NCBI RefSeq assembly: GCF_019200975.1
Contig: NZ_JAHTMR010000029.1
Location: 1 to 41,854, forward strand
Reading direction: 5' to 3'
DNA length: 41,854 bases
Source of the DNA: Pseudomonas sp. PD9R
GTDB taxonomy: Bacteria; Pseudomonadota; Gammaproteobacteria; Pseudomonadales; Pseudomonadaceae
In this document: positions 32,654 through 41,847 of the stretch, one piece after another
Numbering within the stretch: the first letter of the stretch is position 1
Layout of the letters: the number at the start of each line of letters is the position of its first letter
Position numbers and translations under genes: made by a program
The notes under the pieces: generated by a model
Database searches by the model: none
The model's input: the letters and a program-made list of their open reading frames with translations, nothing else
Told to the model about the DNA's origin: nothing

Positions 32654-32972
32654 GGTGGTCATCCTTCCGCTTGTGGCGGGATTAGGTAGTGGTTTAACTG
32701 GTGCCCATGTTCCTCTTCTTTGCCTAGTCTCTGTAGATACAGTTCAGCTGTATTGTGAGGGCTCAGTTAACTGTTTATAGGGGGTGTACTGGTCTAAATT
32801 GAAGCAACTGTACCTATCTGCACCTTTGTGGTGCGATTGTGCGGTTTTTGCTGTCGAGCATAGGTGTTTCAAGTCGAAAATCACCAGTACAGCAGTACAG
32901 TTTTTGAAAGAAATGCGCCGGGCAATCGCAAGCTGACGAAACTGTGTTTGCGTCAGCTGCTATCTGTATCGA
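32654..32972. other. Intergenic region with repeated TGTAC-type motifs
   Basis: 319 bases without a gene, upstream of DUF1127 copy 2. It holds an inverted repeat ATACAG-TTCAG-CTGTAT (32737-32753), TGTACTGGTC (32785-32794), AACTGTACCT (32806-32815) and the opposite-strand copies ACCAGTACA (32883-32891) and CAGTACAGTT (32893-32902). No -10/-35 pair is certain. Confidence 0.6.
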
Positions 32973-34466
32973 TTACACCGCGAGCATTCGTCCGGTTTCT
33001 TCCAGGTTCATGTGCCAGCTCAGGGCATCACGCAGGATGTGCGGCGTATGGCCGCCAAGGGCGCATGCGGCAATGAAGTAGTCATTCAGTGCCTGGCGAT
33101 AGTCCGGGTGCACACAGTTGTCGATGATGACGCGGGCCCGTTCCCGGGGCGCCAGACCGCGCAGGTCGGCCAGGCCGACCTCAGTCACGAGGATGTCAAC
33201 GTCGTGCTCGGTATGGTCAACATGGCTGACCATCGGCACAACGCTGGAAATCGCGCCGGCCTTGGCAATCGACTTGGTTACAAAAACCGCCAGGTGCGCG
33301 TTGCGTGCAAAATCTCCCGAACCGCCAATGCCGTTCATCATCCGCGTGCCGCAGACGTGGGTAGAGTTGACGTTGCCATAGATGTCGAACTCAAGCGCCG
33401 TGTTGATGCCAATGATGCCGAGACGACGAACCACTTCAGGGTGATTGGAGATCTCCTGCGGGCGCAGCACCAACTTGTCCTTGTAGCGCTCCAGATTGCC
33501 GAACACATCGGCGTTGCGACGGCTCGACAAGGTGATCGAACTGCCGGATGCAAAGCTCAGTTTGCCGGCGTCGATCAAATCGAAGGTCGAGTCCTGCAGC
33601 ACTTCCGAGTACATCGTCAGGTCTTCGAATGGTGAATCGATCAGGCCGCACATCACCGAATTGGCAATGGTGCCGATGCCAGCCTGCAAAGGGCCGAGTT
33701 TGTTGGTCATGCGCCCGGCGGACACTTCCTGCTTGAAGAAGCCGATCAGGTGGTCAGCGATCGCCTGGGTATCAACGTCCGGTGGCAGGACAGTGGACGG
33801 GGAATCGGATTGATTGGTGATCACGATTGCCACGATCTTTTCTGGCGGAATCGGGATGGCGGTGCTGCCAATGCGATCGTCGACCTTGACCAGTGGAATC
33901 GGTGTGCGGGTCGGACGATAAGTCGGGATATAGATGTCGTGCAGGCCTTCGAGGTTCGGGTTGTGCGCCAGGTTGATCTCGACAATCACGTGTTTGGCGA
34001 AAATCGCGAAGCTGGCCGAGTTGCCCACGGAGGTGGTTGGCACGATGTGGCCTTGCTCGGTAATGGCCACGGCCTCGATCACGGCGATGTCTGGCAGTTT
34101 TAGCTGCTGGTTGCGCAATTGCTCGACGGTTTCCGAGAGGTGCTGGTCGATGAACATCACCTCGCCGGCATTGATCGCCTTGCGCAGCGTGCTGTCGACC
34201 TGGAACGGCATGCGTCGCGACAGTACGCCGGCTTCGGTGAGTTGTTTATCGAGGTCGTTGCCCAGACTGGCGCCGGTCATCAGGCTGATCTTCAGCGGCG
34301 TGACCTTGGCGCGCTCGGCGAGCGCTTGGGGTACGGCCTTGGCTTCGCCGGCACGGGTGAAGCCGCTCATGCCGACGGTCATGCCGTCCTGAATCAGAGC
34401 GGCGGCGTCGGCAGCGCTCATCACTTTATCCAACAACGAAGGCAGGCGAATACGGTCACGGTACAT
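32973..34466 (-). CDS. Acetyl-CoA hydrolase/succinate CoA-transferase family protein
   Basis: 497 residues, class I CoA transferase (Cat1/AarC branch). Conserved elements: TGASLGNDLD, the glycine-rich GIGTIANS (about 264-271), the likely catalytic glutamate E288 in MYSEVLQD, and the CoA-binding GIGGSGDF (379-386). Members transfer CoA between succinyl-CoA and acetate, or hydrolyse acetyl-CoA. The substrate cannot be fixed by sequence; from memory the P. aeruginosa counterpart is PA5445. It is transcribed alone, with a weak GAGATAAC before the ATG. Confidence 0.93.
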   Translation of the reverse strand: MYRDRIRLPSLLDKVMSAADAAALIQDGMTVGMSGFTRAGEAKAVPQALAERAKVTPLKISLMTGASLGNDLDKQLTEAGVLSRRMPFQVDSTLRKAINAGEVMFIDQHLSETVEQLRNQQLKLPDIAVIEAVAITEQGHIVPTTSVGNSASFAIFAKHVIVEINLAHNPNLEGLHDIYIPTYRPTRTPIPLVKVDDRIGSTAIPIPPEKIVAIVITNQSDSPSTVLPPDVDTQAIADHLIGFFKQEVSAGRMTNKLGPLQAGIGTIANSVMCGLIDSPFEDLTMYSEVLQDSTFDLIDAGKLSFASGSSITLSSRRNADVFGNLERYKDKLVLRPQEISNHPEVVRRLGIIGINTALEFDIYGNVNSTHVCGTRMMNGIGGSGDFARNAHLAVFVTKSIAKAGAISSVVPMVSHVDHTEHDVDILVTEVGLADLRGLAPRERARVIIDNCVHPDYRQALNDYFIAACALGGHTPHILRDALSWHMNLEETGRMLAV

Positions 34467-34640
34467 GGATTGTTATCTCGGGCAACGGGTAGCAGGATGC
34501 GCAGTCTAGTTAATTTCACTGGCCCGCGTCCCGCTACCAAGGTCGCAAAAGAGGCGTCTATTCCGGGGCTTGCAAGCAAAACACCGTTACAGGATCGGTA
34601 ACAAAACGGTGGTTTGTTCGACGATTTGCACAAACAAAAA

Positions 34641-34660
34641 CGCCCCGACAAGTCGGGGCG
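34641..34660 (-). terminator. pnt operon terminator
   Basis: CGCCCCGAC - TT - GTCGGGGCG (minus strand) followed by TTTTTG. It lies 19 bases after pntB. Confidence 0.88.
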
Positions 34661-34679
34661 TTTGCGTTGCCAGCGAGAA

Positions 34680-36113
34680 TTAATCGACGGCTTTGACCAT
34701 GTCTTCAATGACCTTTTTAGCGTCGCCGAACACCATCATGGTTTTGTCCAGGTAGAACAGTTCGTTGTCCAGGCCAGCATAGCCGCTGGCCATCGAGCGC
34801 TTGTTGACGATGATGGTCTTGGCCTTGAACGCTTCGAGGATCGGCATGCCGGCAATCGGCGATTTCGGATCGTTCTTGGCGGCCGGGTTGACCACATCGT
34901 TGGCACCAAGCACCAGAACCACATCGGCCTGACCGAACTCGGAGTTGATGTCTTCCATCTCGAACACTTGGTCGTAAGGCACTTCGGCCTCGGCCAGCAA
35001 CACGTTCATGTGCCCAGGCATGCGGCCGGCGACCGGGTGGATCGCGTATTTCACGGTCACGCCGCGATGGGTCAGCTTCTCGGTCAGTTCCTTCAGCGCG
35101 TGCTGTGCCCGAGCCACCGCCAGGCCGTAACCCGGAACGATGATCACGGTGTCGGCGTTGGTCAGCAGGAAGGTCGCATCGTCAGCGGAGCCGGATTTCA
35201 CCGGACGCGCTTCTTTTGCACCGGCAGGACCTGCGTCGGCTGTGTTGCCGAAGCCGCCGAGCAGCACATTAAAGAAGGAACGGTTCATCGCCTTGCACAT
35301 GATGTACGAAAGGATCGCACCGGACGAACCTACCAGCGAACCGGCAATGATCAGCATCGAGTTGTTCAGCGAGAAACCGATACCTGCCGCCGCCCAGCCC
35401 GAGTAGCTGTTGAGCATCGACACCACGACCGGCATGTCCGCACCACCAATCGGGATGATGATCAGCACGCCCAAGACAAAAGCCAGGGCCAGCATCAATG
35501 CAAACGCGCTGAGATTGCCAGTGAGCATGAAGGTCACGCCCAATGCCAGTGTCGCCACGCCCAGCAGGAGGTTCAGCTTGTGCTGACCGCCGAACTGTAC
35601 CGGTGCGCCCTGGAACAAGCGGAACTTGTATTTACCCGAGAGCTTGCCGAAAGCGATGACCGAGCCGGAAAAGGTGATTGCACCAATGGCTGCGCCGAGG
35701 AACAGCTCCAAACGGTTACCCGCCGGAATCGAGTCCCCCAGATGTTTGACGATGCCCAGCGACTGCGGCTCTACCACGGCGGCAATGGCGATAAATACCG
35801 CAGCCATACCGATCATGCTGTGCATGAATGCGACCAGTTCCGGCATCTTGGTCATTTCAACGCGTTTGGCCATGATCGAACCGGCGGTGCCACCGATCAG
35901 CAGGCCGACGATGACATAACCGATCCCGGCAGTTGCGAGCTCAGCACCCAGCTTATAGATGAGGCCAACGGTGGTCAGGATTGCCAGCGCCATGCCGAGC
36001 ATGCCGTACAGGTTGCCGCGTCGCGAGGTGGTGGGGTGCGACAAGCCTTTGAGGGCCTGGATGAAGCAGATTGACGCGATCAAGTAGAGCGTCGTGACGA
36101 GGTTCATGCTCAT
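34680..36113 (-). CDS. pntB: NAD(P) transhydrogenase subunit beta
   Basis: 477 residues: about nine membrane helices (domain II), then the NADP(H)-binding domain III with VPGYGLAVARAQ (about 327-337) and GRMPGHMNVLLAEA. H98 (AFMHSMIG) corresponds to the proton-channel histidine of E. coli PntB. The complex couples hydride transfer from NADH to NADP+ with proton entry. The start overlaps the preceding stop by one base (TAATG). Confidence 0.97.
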   Translation of the reverse strand: MSMNLVTTLYLIASICFIQALKGLSHPTTSRRGNLYGMLGMALAILTTVGLIYKLGAELATAGIGYVIVGLLIGGTAGSIMAKRVEMTKMPELVAFMHSMIGMAAVFIAIAAVVEPQSLGIVKHLGDSIPAGNRLELFLGAAIGAITFSGSVIAFGKLSGKYKFRLFQGAPVQFGGQHKLNLLLGVATLALGVTFMLTGNLSAFALMLALAFVLGVLIIIPIGGADMPVVVSMLNSYSGWAAAGIGFSLNNSMLIIAGSLVGSSGAILSYIMCKAMNRSFFNVLLGGFGNTADAGPAGAKEARPVKSGSADDATFLLTNADTVIIVPGYGLAVARAQHALKELTEKLTHRGVTVKYAIHPVAGRMPGHMNVLLAEAEVPYDQVFEMEDINSEFGQADVVLVLGANDVVNPAAKNDPKSPIAGMPILEAFKAKTIIVNKRSMASGYAGLDNELFYLDKTMMVFGDAKKVIEDMVKAVD

Positions 36114-36436
36114 TACTTAGGCGCCTCTTCTTTTACGGCTTTCGGGGCTTTTTTCTTGAACATCTCAAGCATGCGACGGGTGACCAGGAAGCCACCGAAC
36201 ACGTTGACTGCCGCCAGTGCTACCGCGAGGGTGCCCATGGTTTTGCCCAGTGGCGTGACGGTCAGCGCCGCCGCCAGCATGGCGCCGACGATCACGATCG
36301 CCGAAATGGCGTTGGTCACAGCCATCAAAGGCGTGTGAAGCGCAGGTGTAACGTTCCAGACCACGTGATAACCGACATAAATCGCCAGCACGAAGATGAT
36401 CAGGTTGTAGATACCGGGGGAGATAAGCTCTTCCAT
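36113..36436 (-). CDS. pntAB: NAD(P) transhydrogenase subunit alpha part 2
   Basis: 107 residues with three membrane helices (about 10-28, 38-58 and 65-88) and a Lys/Ala-rich tail. It is the membrane part of the alpha subunit, split from part 1 as in Rhodospirillum and Pseudomonas. It lies 15 bases after pntAA. Confidence 0.95.
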   Translation of the reverse strand: MEELISPGIYNLIIFVLAIYVGYHVVWNVTPALHTPLMAVTNAISAIVIVGAMLAAALTVTPLGKTMGTLAVALAAVNVFGGFLVTRRMLEMFKKKAPKAVKEEAPK

Positions 36437-36451
36437 CGTCTGAATCCCTGC

Positions 36452-37573
36452 TTAAGCGTTTTTGCGGATGACTTGGCCGTCGCGGCACATCAGGCACGCG
36501 GCGACGATGTCGTCTTCGAGGTTGATCTCGAACTGGCCTTCTTTGGTGAAGACCAGCTTCAGGAAGTCCAGCAGGTTGCGGGCGTATAGCGCCGAAGCGT
36601 CTGCCGCGACCGCACCGGCCAGGTTGGTCGGACCGCAAATGGTCACGCCATTCTCGACGACCACCTGATCGGCCACGGTCAGCGGGCAGTTACCGCCCTG
36701 GGCTGCCGCGAGGTCGATGACCACTGAGCCTGGCTTCATTTGCGCCACTGTTTCCGCGCTCAGTAGGGTCGGGGCCTTGCGGCCCGGAATCAGTGCGGTG
36801 GTGATGACGATGTCAGCCTGTTTGGCGCGTTCGTGTACGGCCAGGGCCTGACGTTGCATCCAGCTGGCCGGCATCGGGCGTGCGTAACCGCCGACACCGA
36901 CGGCGCATTCGCGCTCTTCATCGGTCTCATAAGGCACGTCGACGAACTTGGCGCCGAGGGATTCAATCTGCTCTTTTACCGCAGGACGCACATCAGACGC
37001 TTCGATCACTGCGCCTAGGCGTTTCGCTGTCGCGATCGCCTGCAAGCCGGCAACACCGGCACCGAGAATCAGCACGCGCGCCGCTTTCACGGTACCCGCA
37101 GCAGTCATCAGCATCGGCATGAAGCGCGGATAGTGGTGAGCGGCCAACAGAACAGCTTTATAGCCGGCGATGTTCGCTTGCGAGGACAGCACATCCAGGC
37201 TCTGGGCGCGGGAAGTACGCGGTGCGGCTTCCAGTGCAAACCCGGTTATGCCGCATTCGGCCAGCTTGGCGATGGTTTCATTGCTGAACGGGTTGAGCAT
37301 CCCGACCACAACGGTGCCGCTCTTGATCAGCGTCAGCTCGTTGTCGCTGGGGGCGACCACTTTGAGAATCAGCTCAGCACCAAAAGCATCGCTGGCACTG
37401 CCAATAGTTGCGCCTGCCACTTCATAAGCACTGTCGACAACGCTGGCATTAAAGCCGGCGCCGCTTTGCACCGTGACTTTATGACCCTGGCTGATCAGCT
37501 TTTTGATGGTTTCCGGGGTTGCAGCAACCCGTGTTTCACCCGTCTGGGTTTCGAGAGGAACACCAATGTGCAC
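36452..37573 (-). CDS. pntAA: NAD(P) transhydrogenase subunit alpha part 1
   Basis: 373 residues, domain I. The Rossmann loop VLILGAGVAGLQA (GAGVAG at 171-176) binds NAD(H), and the conserved RAQSLDVLSSQAN is at about 122-134. The start is GTG 37573, since AGGAGATTTGAC precedes it and the protein start HIGVPLE matches the family; the longer upstream reading has no such site. First gene of the operon. Confidence 0.96.
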   Translation of the reverse strand: MHIGVPLETQTGETRVAATPETIKKLISQGHKVTVQSGAGFNASVVDSAYEVAGATIGSASDAFGAELILKVVAPSDNELTLIKSGTVVVGMLNPFSNETIAKLAECGITGFALEAAPRTSRAQSLDVLSSQANIAGYKAVLLAAHHYPRFMPMLMTAAGTVKAARVLILGAGVAGLQAIATAKRLGAVIEASDVRPAVKEQIESLGAKFVDVPYETDEERECAVGVGGYARPMPASWMQRQALAVHERAKQADIVITTALIPGRKAPTLLSAETVAQMKPGSVVIDLAAAQGGNCPLTVADQVVVENGVTICGPTNLAGAVAADASALYARNLLDFLKLVFTKEGQFEINLEDDIVAACLMCRDGQVIRKNA

Positions 37574-38008
37574 GTCAAATCTCCTGCGTGATCTTATTGA
37601 GTAAACCCATGCACTACGGATGGTGCGGCTGGGGCGGCCGATCAGCACGATCCCACCAAATCAGGGCGGGGCGCGGCATTTTGCAGGCGAACTTTGTGCC
37701 CTTCAAGGGATTATGACGGGTGACGGAAAATTAACTACAAGTCACCCCGTGACCGAATGTCGCAACTAACCGGGTCAATCCCTTGCAGGCCGTGCCTTAT
37801 AAGGATATTGGCCGAAATTCGAGAATTTACACATCGGCCATATGAATGATGCGGCATTGCTCCAAAATAGAGGCGCAAAGCCACGTCTTCAGGCGCTTGT
37901 GGGACGTTTGTACTGCTTTTGGGTACAGTCTGCGTAAGTGCGACAAATAGTTATATCTGTAGGGTTTTGGTTTTGCTGACTACGAGGTCAGCTAATCGCC
38001 GTAGACCT
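37574..38008. other. Intergenic region upstream of pntAA, downstream of gcdR
   Basis: 435 bases without a gene. It must carry the pnt promoter; a weak minus-strand candidate has CATAAT at 37715-37710. Other structures: TGGCCGA...TCGGCCA (37809-37840), TGTAC...GTACA near 37910-37927, and a hairpin GCTGAC-TACGAG-GTCAGC (37975-37992). None has a T-run, so the end of gcdR transcription is not defined. Confidence 0.6.
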
Positions 38009-38908
38009 TTATTCCTCTACACTGTAGCTATGGGCCTGGTTCACAAGCCAGTCTCGAAAAGCGCGTAAAGACGCAGATTCGACCTTTCTCTCAGGAATCA
38101 TCAGGTAGTAAGCCTTGATGCTGGAGAGTGCTTGCGGGTTGGCGATCACCAGCCGTTTCTCGGCCAATTCGCGCTGAATCAGAAATGGCGGAATCAGGGC
38201 GATACCCATGTCGTGCATGGCCGCTTGGGCCAGCATGGAGAATAGCTCGTAGCGCGGGCCTGTCATGTCTCGAGGGAGATTCAGGTGTTGAGAGTTGAAC
38301 CACTGTCGCCAGGCATAGGGGCGGGTGGTCTGTTGCAGGAGTGGTAAGTCAGCGATCTCGCTGGGCGTCAGAATTGTCTTGTTTCCCAGTAGGTCGGGAC
38401 TGCACACGGGCATCGGATGCTCGCCCATCAGGCGGTGGGATTCTGTACCGGACCAGTCTGCATCGCCGAAATAGATCGCGGCATCGAATTCGGTATCGGC
38501 AAACAGGAACGGGCGAGTTCGGTTAGTCAGATTGACGGTGACTTCCGGGTGTTTTTGCTGGAAATCTTTGAGTCGAGGCAATAGCCATTGAGTGCCGAAG
38601 GTTGGGACCACCGCTAACTCAATCACGTTGGCACCCTGCTGGCCCATCACGGACAAGGTGTCGCGCTCGACCGCATCCAGTTGGGTCGCTACACGCCGGC
38701 TGTAGGAAAGCCCGGCTTCGGTCAGTTTCACTCCGCGCCGTGAGCGTCGGAACAGTTCCACGCTGAGGAACTCCTCAAGGCTGGCGATCTGTCGGCAAAT
38801 CGCCCCTTGGGTCAGCGAAAGCTCCAATGCTGCCTTGGTGAAGCTCTCGTGACGTGCCGCCGCTTCAAAACTGATCAGGGCAGTAGTGCTGGGTATCTTT
38901 CGGCGCAT
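38009..38908 (-). CDS. gcdR: LysR-type regulator of the glutarate genes
   Basis: 299 residues. N-terminal winged helix (SFTKAALELSLTQGAICRQI), then an effector domain. It is divergent from gcdH, the arrangement of GcdR in Pseudomonas, where it activates glutarate catabolism in response to glutarate or a CoA derivative. The ATG at 38908 is chosen because GAGGTTGACGTAC precedes it. The name rests on position; the effector is not shown by the sequence. Confidence 0.85.
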   Translation of the reverse strand: MRRKIPSTTALISFEAAARHESFTKAALELSLTQGAICRQIASLEEFLSVELFRRSRRGVKLTEAGLSYSRRVATQLDAVERDTLSVMGQQGANVIELAVVPTFGTQWLLPRLKDFQQKHPEVTVNLTNRTRPFLFADTEFDAAIYFGDADWSGTESHRLMGEHPMPVCSPDLLGNKTILTPSEIADLPLLQQTTRPYAWRQWFNSQHLNLPRDMTGPRYELFSMLAQAAMHDMGIALIPPFLIQRELAEKRLVIANPQALSSIKAYYLMIPERKVESASLRAFRDWLVNQAHSYSVEE

Positions 38909-38927
38909 GTACGTCAACCTCACTAAT

Positions 38928-38955
38928 ACATCGCATTAATGGCATTTAGCGATGT
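38928..38955. promoter_or_regulatory. Candidate GcdR operator
   Basis: Perfect 7-base arms ACATCGC and GCGATGT separated by 14 bases (ATTAATGGCATTTA) in the gcdR-gcdH gap, 20 bases from the gcdR start. LysR proteins bind such dyads. Confidence 0.55.
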
Positions 38956-39065
38956 TTCGAAGTGAGAAATTAGCACAACAGTATGCAAAATCCTCGTTTG
39001 CCGGAACGCCGAAGCCGGCCTAGGATCACTCCACGTTATTTGACCCGTTTCGAGAGGACACACTC

Positions 39066-40247
39066 ATGGCCGGTAAAGCTAGCTTCAACTGGATCGATCC
39101 CCTGCTGCTGGATCAACAGCTCACCGAAGAAGAACGCATGATCCGCGACACCGCTGCGCAGTTCGCCCAGCAAAAGCTCGCACCGCGCGTTCTCGAAGCT
39201 TTCCGCCATGAAAAGACCGACCCGGCGATCTTTCGCGAGATGGGCGAAGTGGGCCTGTTGGGCGCAACCATTCCAGAGCAGTACGGTGGCAGCGGCCTGA
39301 ACTACGTCAGCTATGGCTTGATCGCTCGTGAAGTCGAGCGTGTCGATTCTGGTTATCGCTCGATGATGAGCGTGCAGTCTTCGCTGGTGATGGTGCCGAT
39401 CAATGAATTCGGGACTGAAGCCCAGAAGCAGAAGTACCTGCCAAAACTGGCCTCGGGCGAATGGATTGGCTGCTTCGGTCTGACGGAGCCTAACCACGGT
39501 TCCGACCCGGGCGCGATGATTACTCGTGCACGTAAGGTGGAAGGCGGCTATAGCCTGACCGGCAGCAAGATGTGGATCACCAACAGCCCGATCGCTGATG
39601 TGTTTGTGGTCTGGGGCAAGGACGATGCTGGCGACATCCGTGGCTTCGTGCTGGAGAAGGGCTGGAAGGGCCTGAGCGCTCCGGTGATTCACGGCAAAGT
39701 CGGCCTGCGGGCATCGATCACTGGTGAAATCGTCATGGACAATGTGTTTGTGCCGGAAGAGAACATCTTCCCGGACGTCCGTGGCTTGAAAGGCCCTTTT
39801 ACTTGTCTCAACTCTGCACGTTACGGAATCTCCTGGGGCGCGCTTGGCGCTGCCGAGTTCTGTTGGCACACCGCTCGCCAGTACACCCTGGATCGTCAGC
39901 AGTTCGGTCGCCCATTGGCAGCCACTCAGTTGATCCAGAAGAAACTGGCCGACATGCAGACCGAAATCACGATGGCGCTGCAAGGCTGCCTGCGTCTGGG
40001 TCGCATGAAAGATGAGGGTACTGCGGCGGTCGAAATCACTTCGATGATGAAGCGCAACTCCTGCGGCAAGTCTCTGGACATCGCTCGCATGGCTCGCGAC
40101 ATGTTGGGTGGTAACGGTATTTCCGATGAATTCGGGGTTGCTCGTCACTTGGTAAACCTGGAAGTGGTGAACACTTATGAAGGTACGCACGACGTCCATG
40201 CACTGATCCTCGGTCGCGCGCAGACCGGCCTCCAGGCGTTCTATTAA
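39066..40247 (+). CDS. gcdH: Glutaryl-CoA dehydrogenase
   Basis: 393 residues, acyl-CoA dehydrogenase fold. The signature NTYEGTHDVHALILGRAQTG near the C-terminus contains the catalytic base E372. It oxidatively decarboxylates glutaryl-CoA to crotonyl-CoA, using FAD and an electron-transfer flavoprotein. Followed 13 bases later by the CoA transferase. The GAGAGGACACACTC site is good. Confidence 0.97.
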   Translation: MAGKASFNWIDPLLLDQQLTEEERMIRDTAAQFAQQKLAPRVLEAFRHEKTDPAIFREMGEVGLLGATIPEQYGGSGLNYVSYGLIAREVERVDSGYRSMMSVQSSLVMVPINEFGTEAQKQKYLPKLASGEWIGCFGLTEPNHGSDPGAMITRARKVEGGYSLTGSKMWITNSPIADVFVVWGKDDAGDIRGFVLEKGWKGLSAPVIHGKVGLRASITGEIVMDNVFVPEENIFPDVRGLKGPFTCLNSARYGISWGALGAAEFCWHTARQYTLDRQQFGRPLAATQLIQKKLADMQTEITMALQGCLRLGRMKDEGTAAVEITSMMKRNSCGKSLDIARMARDMLGGNGISDEFGVARHLVNLEVVNTYEGTHDVHALILGRAQTGLQAFY

Positions 40248-40260
40248 TAGGAGAAGGGCC

Positions 40261-41481
40261 ATGGGCGCGCTTTCGCATCTACGGGTACTGGATTTATCGC
40301 GGGTGTTGGCCGGGCCTTGGGCCGGACAGATTCTTGCAGACCTTGGCGCTGAAGTGATCAAGGTCGAGCGTCCCGGCAATGGCGATGACACGCGCGCATG
40401 GGGCCCGCCCTTCCTTAAAGACGCCTATGGGGAGAACACCAGCGAGGCGGCCTATTACTTGTCGGCCAATCGCAACAAGCAATCGGTCACCATCGACTTC
40501 ACCCGGCCTGAGGGTCAGAAGTTGGTGCGCGACCTGGCGGCCAAGTCGGACATTTTGATCGAGAACTTCAAGGTCGGCGGGCTGGCGGCTTATGGGCTGG
40601 ATTACGAGTCGCTGAAGGCAATCAATCCAGATCTGATTTACTGCTCGATTACCGGGTTTGGTCAGACGGGTCCTTATGCCAAGCGCGCGGGTTATGACTT
40701 CATGATCCAGGGCTTGGGCGGCCTCATGAGTCTGACAGGGCGACCTGAAGGGGATGAGGGGGCGGGGCCGGTAAAGGTCGGTGTGGCCCTGACGGACATT
40801 TTGACCGGGCTCTATTCGACTGTTGCGATCCTCGCGGCGCTTGCTCATCGGGACCATGATGGTGGCGGTCAGCATATTGATATGGCGTTGCTCGATGTTC
40901 AGGTGGCATGTCTGGCGAACCAGGCCATGAATTATCTGACGACGGGCAATGCACCCAAGCGCCTGGGTAATGCTCATCCGAACATCGTGCCGTATCAGGA
41001 TTTTCCTACGGCGGATGGTGACTTCATTCTTACCGTGGGTAATGACGGGCAGTTCCGCAAATTTGCGGAAGTGGCTGGGCAGCCTCAGTGGGCAGATGAC
41101 CCACGCTTCATTACCAACAAGCTGCGGGTGGCTAACCGGGCAGAGCTCATTCCGCTGATTCGCCAGGCAACGGTGTTCAAGACCACTGCTGAGTGGGTGG
41201 TTCAGTTGGAACAGGCGGGTGTGCCGTGCGGGCCGATCAACGATCTGGCGCAGATGTTTGATGATCCGCAGGTCAAGGCGCGTGGATTGGCGATCGAGCT
41301 TCCGCATGCGCTGGCCGGGATGGTGCCGCAGGTAGCGAGCCCGATTCGTCTGTCCGAGACTCCAGTGGAATACCGCTATGCACCTCCTTTGCTGGGCGAG
41401 CATACGCTGGAGGTTTTGCAGCGGGTGTTGGGATTGGACGCAGGCGCGGTGGGTGCTTTCAAAGAGGCGGGGGTACTTTAA
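40261..41481 (+). CDS. CaiB/BaiF (class III) CoA transferase, glutarate-linked
   Basis: 406 residues. The class III motif with the catalytic aspartate is D179 (GVALTDILTG), and the N-terminus LRVLDLSRVLAGPWAGQILADLGAEVIKVE is typical. Next to gcdH it probably transfers CoA from succinyl-CoA to glutarate (the SUGCT/GcdG role); inference from context. AGGAGAAGGGCC precedes the ATG. Complete. Confidence 0.94.
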   Translation: MGALSHLRVLDLSRVLAGPWAGQILADLGAEVIKVERPGNGDDTRAWGPPFLKDAYGENTSEAAYYLSANRNKQSVTIDFTRPEGQKLVRDLAAKSDILIENFKVGGLAAYGLDYESLKAINPDLIYCSITGFGQTGPYAKRAGYDFMIQGLGGLMSLTGRPEGDEGAGPVKVGVALTDILTGLYSTVAILAALAHRDHDGGGQHIDMALLDVQVACLANQAMNYLTTGNAPKRLGNAHPNIVPYQDFPTADGDFILTVGNDGQFRKFAEVAGQPQWADDPRFITNKLRVANRAELIPLIRQATVFKTTAEWVVQLEQAGVPCGPINDLAQMFDDPQVKARGLAIELPHALAGMVPQVASPIRLSETPVEYRYAPPLLGEHTLEVLQRVLGLDAGAVGAFKEAGVL

Positions 41482-41564
41482 AGGTTTTCTTCTATATAGA
41501 AGAGGCGGTTTTGCGCGGTTTTCATGCCATCTGTAAGTTATTGATAGAAAAACCAAATCAGTGC
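41482..41564. other. Short gap between the CoA transferase and the rRNA promoters
   Basis: Contains a perfect 16-base palindrome TCTTCTATATAGAAGA (41488-41503), a possible weak transcript end, and an AT-rich stretch (41537-41560) that may serve as UP element for the first rRNA promoter. Confidence 0.5.
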
Positions 41565-41592
41565 TTGACGGCAGATTCTGGAGGCCTATAAT
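41565..41592 (+). promoter_or_regulatory. rRNA operon promoter P1
   Basis: TTGACG, 16-base spacer, TATAAT, then TCGCCCC. The GC-rich discriminator is typical of stringently controlled rRNA promoters. Confidence 0.9.
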
Positions 41593-41623
41593 TCGCCCCA
41601 CTTCCGGCGCAGTCGAAACGGAA

Positions 41624-41646
41624 AACTCCTTTGTAAACAAAGAGTT
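41624..41646 (+). repeat. Hairpin between rRNA promoters P1 and P2
   Basis: AACTCCTTTGT and ACAAAGAGTT form a stem with one bulged C. No T-run follows, so it is not a terminator. Confidence 0.55.
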
Positions 41647-41710
41647 ACGCAGTTTTCGGCAGCAAGTTGCTTCAGGTCATCGAAGCCAAAAGGAAGTTGA
41701 AAAAGAGGTG

Positions 41711-41738
41711 TTGACAGCAGCGAGTAACGCTGTAGAAT
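41711..41738 (+). promoter_or_regulatory. rRNA operon promoter P2
   Basis: TTGACA, 16-base spacer, TAGAAT, then TCGCCTCC. Confidence 0.9.
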
Positions 41739-41819
41739 TCGCCTCCCGCTGACGAGAGATCTGAAGCGCAAGTGGTTGAAGTTGTTCAGGAAGTTTTGAA
41801 AGCTTCTGAAAATAACCAC

Positions 41820-41847
41820 TTGACAGCAAATGAGGCTGCTGTAGAAT
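41820..41847 (+). promoter_or_regulatory. rRNA operon promoter P3
   Basis: TTGACA, 16-base spacer, TAGAAT, then GCGCGCC at the window edge. From memory this sequence directly precedes the 16S leader in fluorescent pseudomonads; the 16S gene itself is beyond the window. Confidence 0.9.

Noticed and set aside
34614..36074. Long open frame antisense to pntB
   Set aside because: Gln/His-rich composition typical of antisense frames in GC-rich genes; pntB has all family motifs.
39036..40391. Long open frame antisense to gcdH
   Set aside because: Shadow of a gene with an intact acyl-CoA dehydrogenase signature; no family features of its own.
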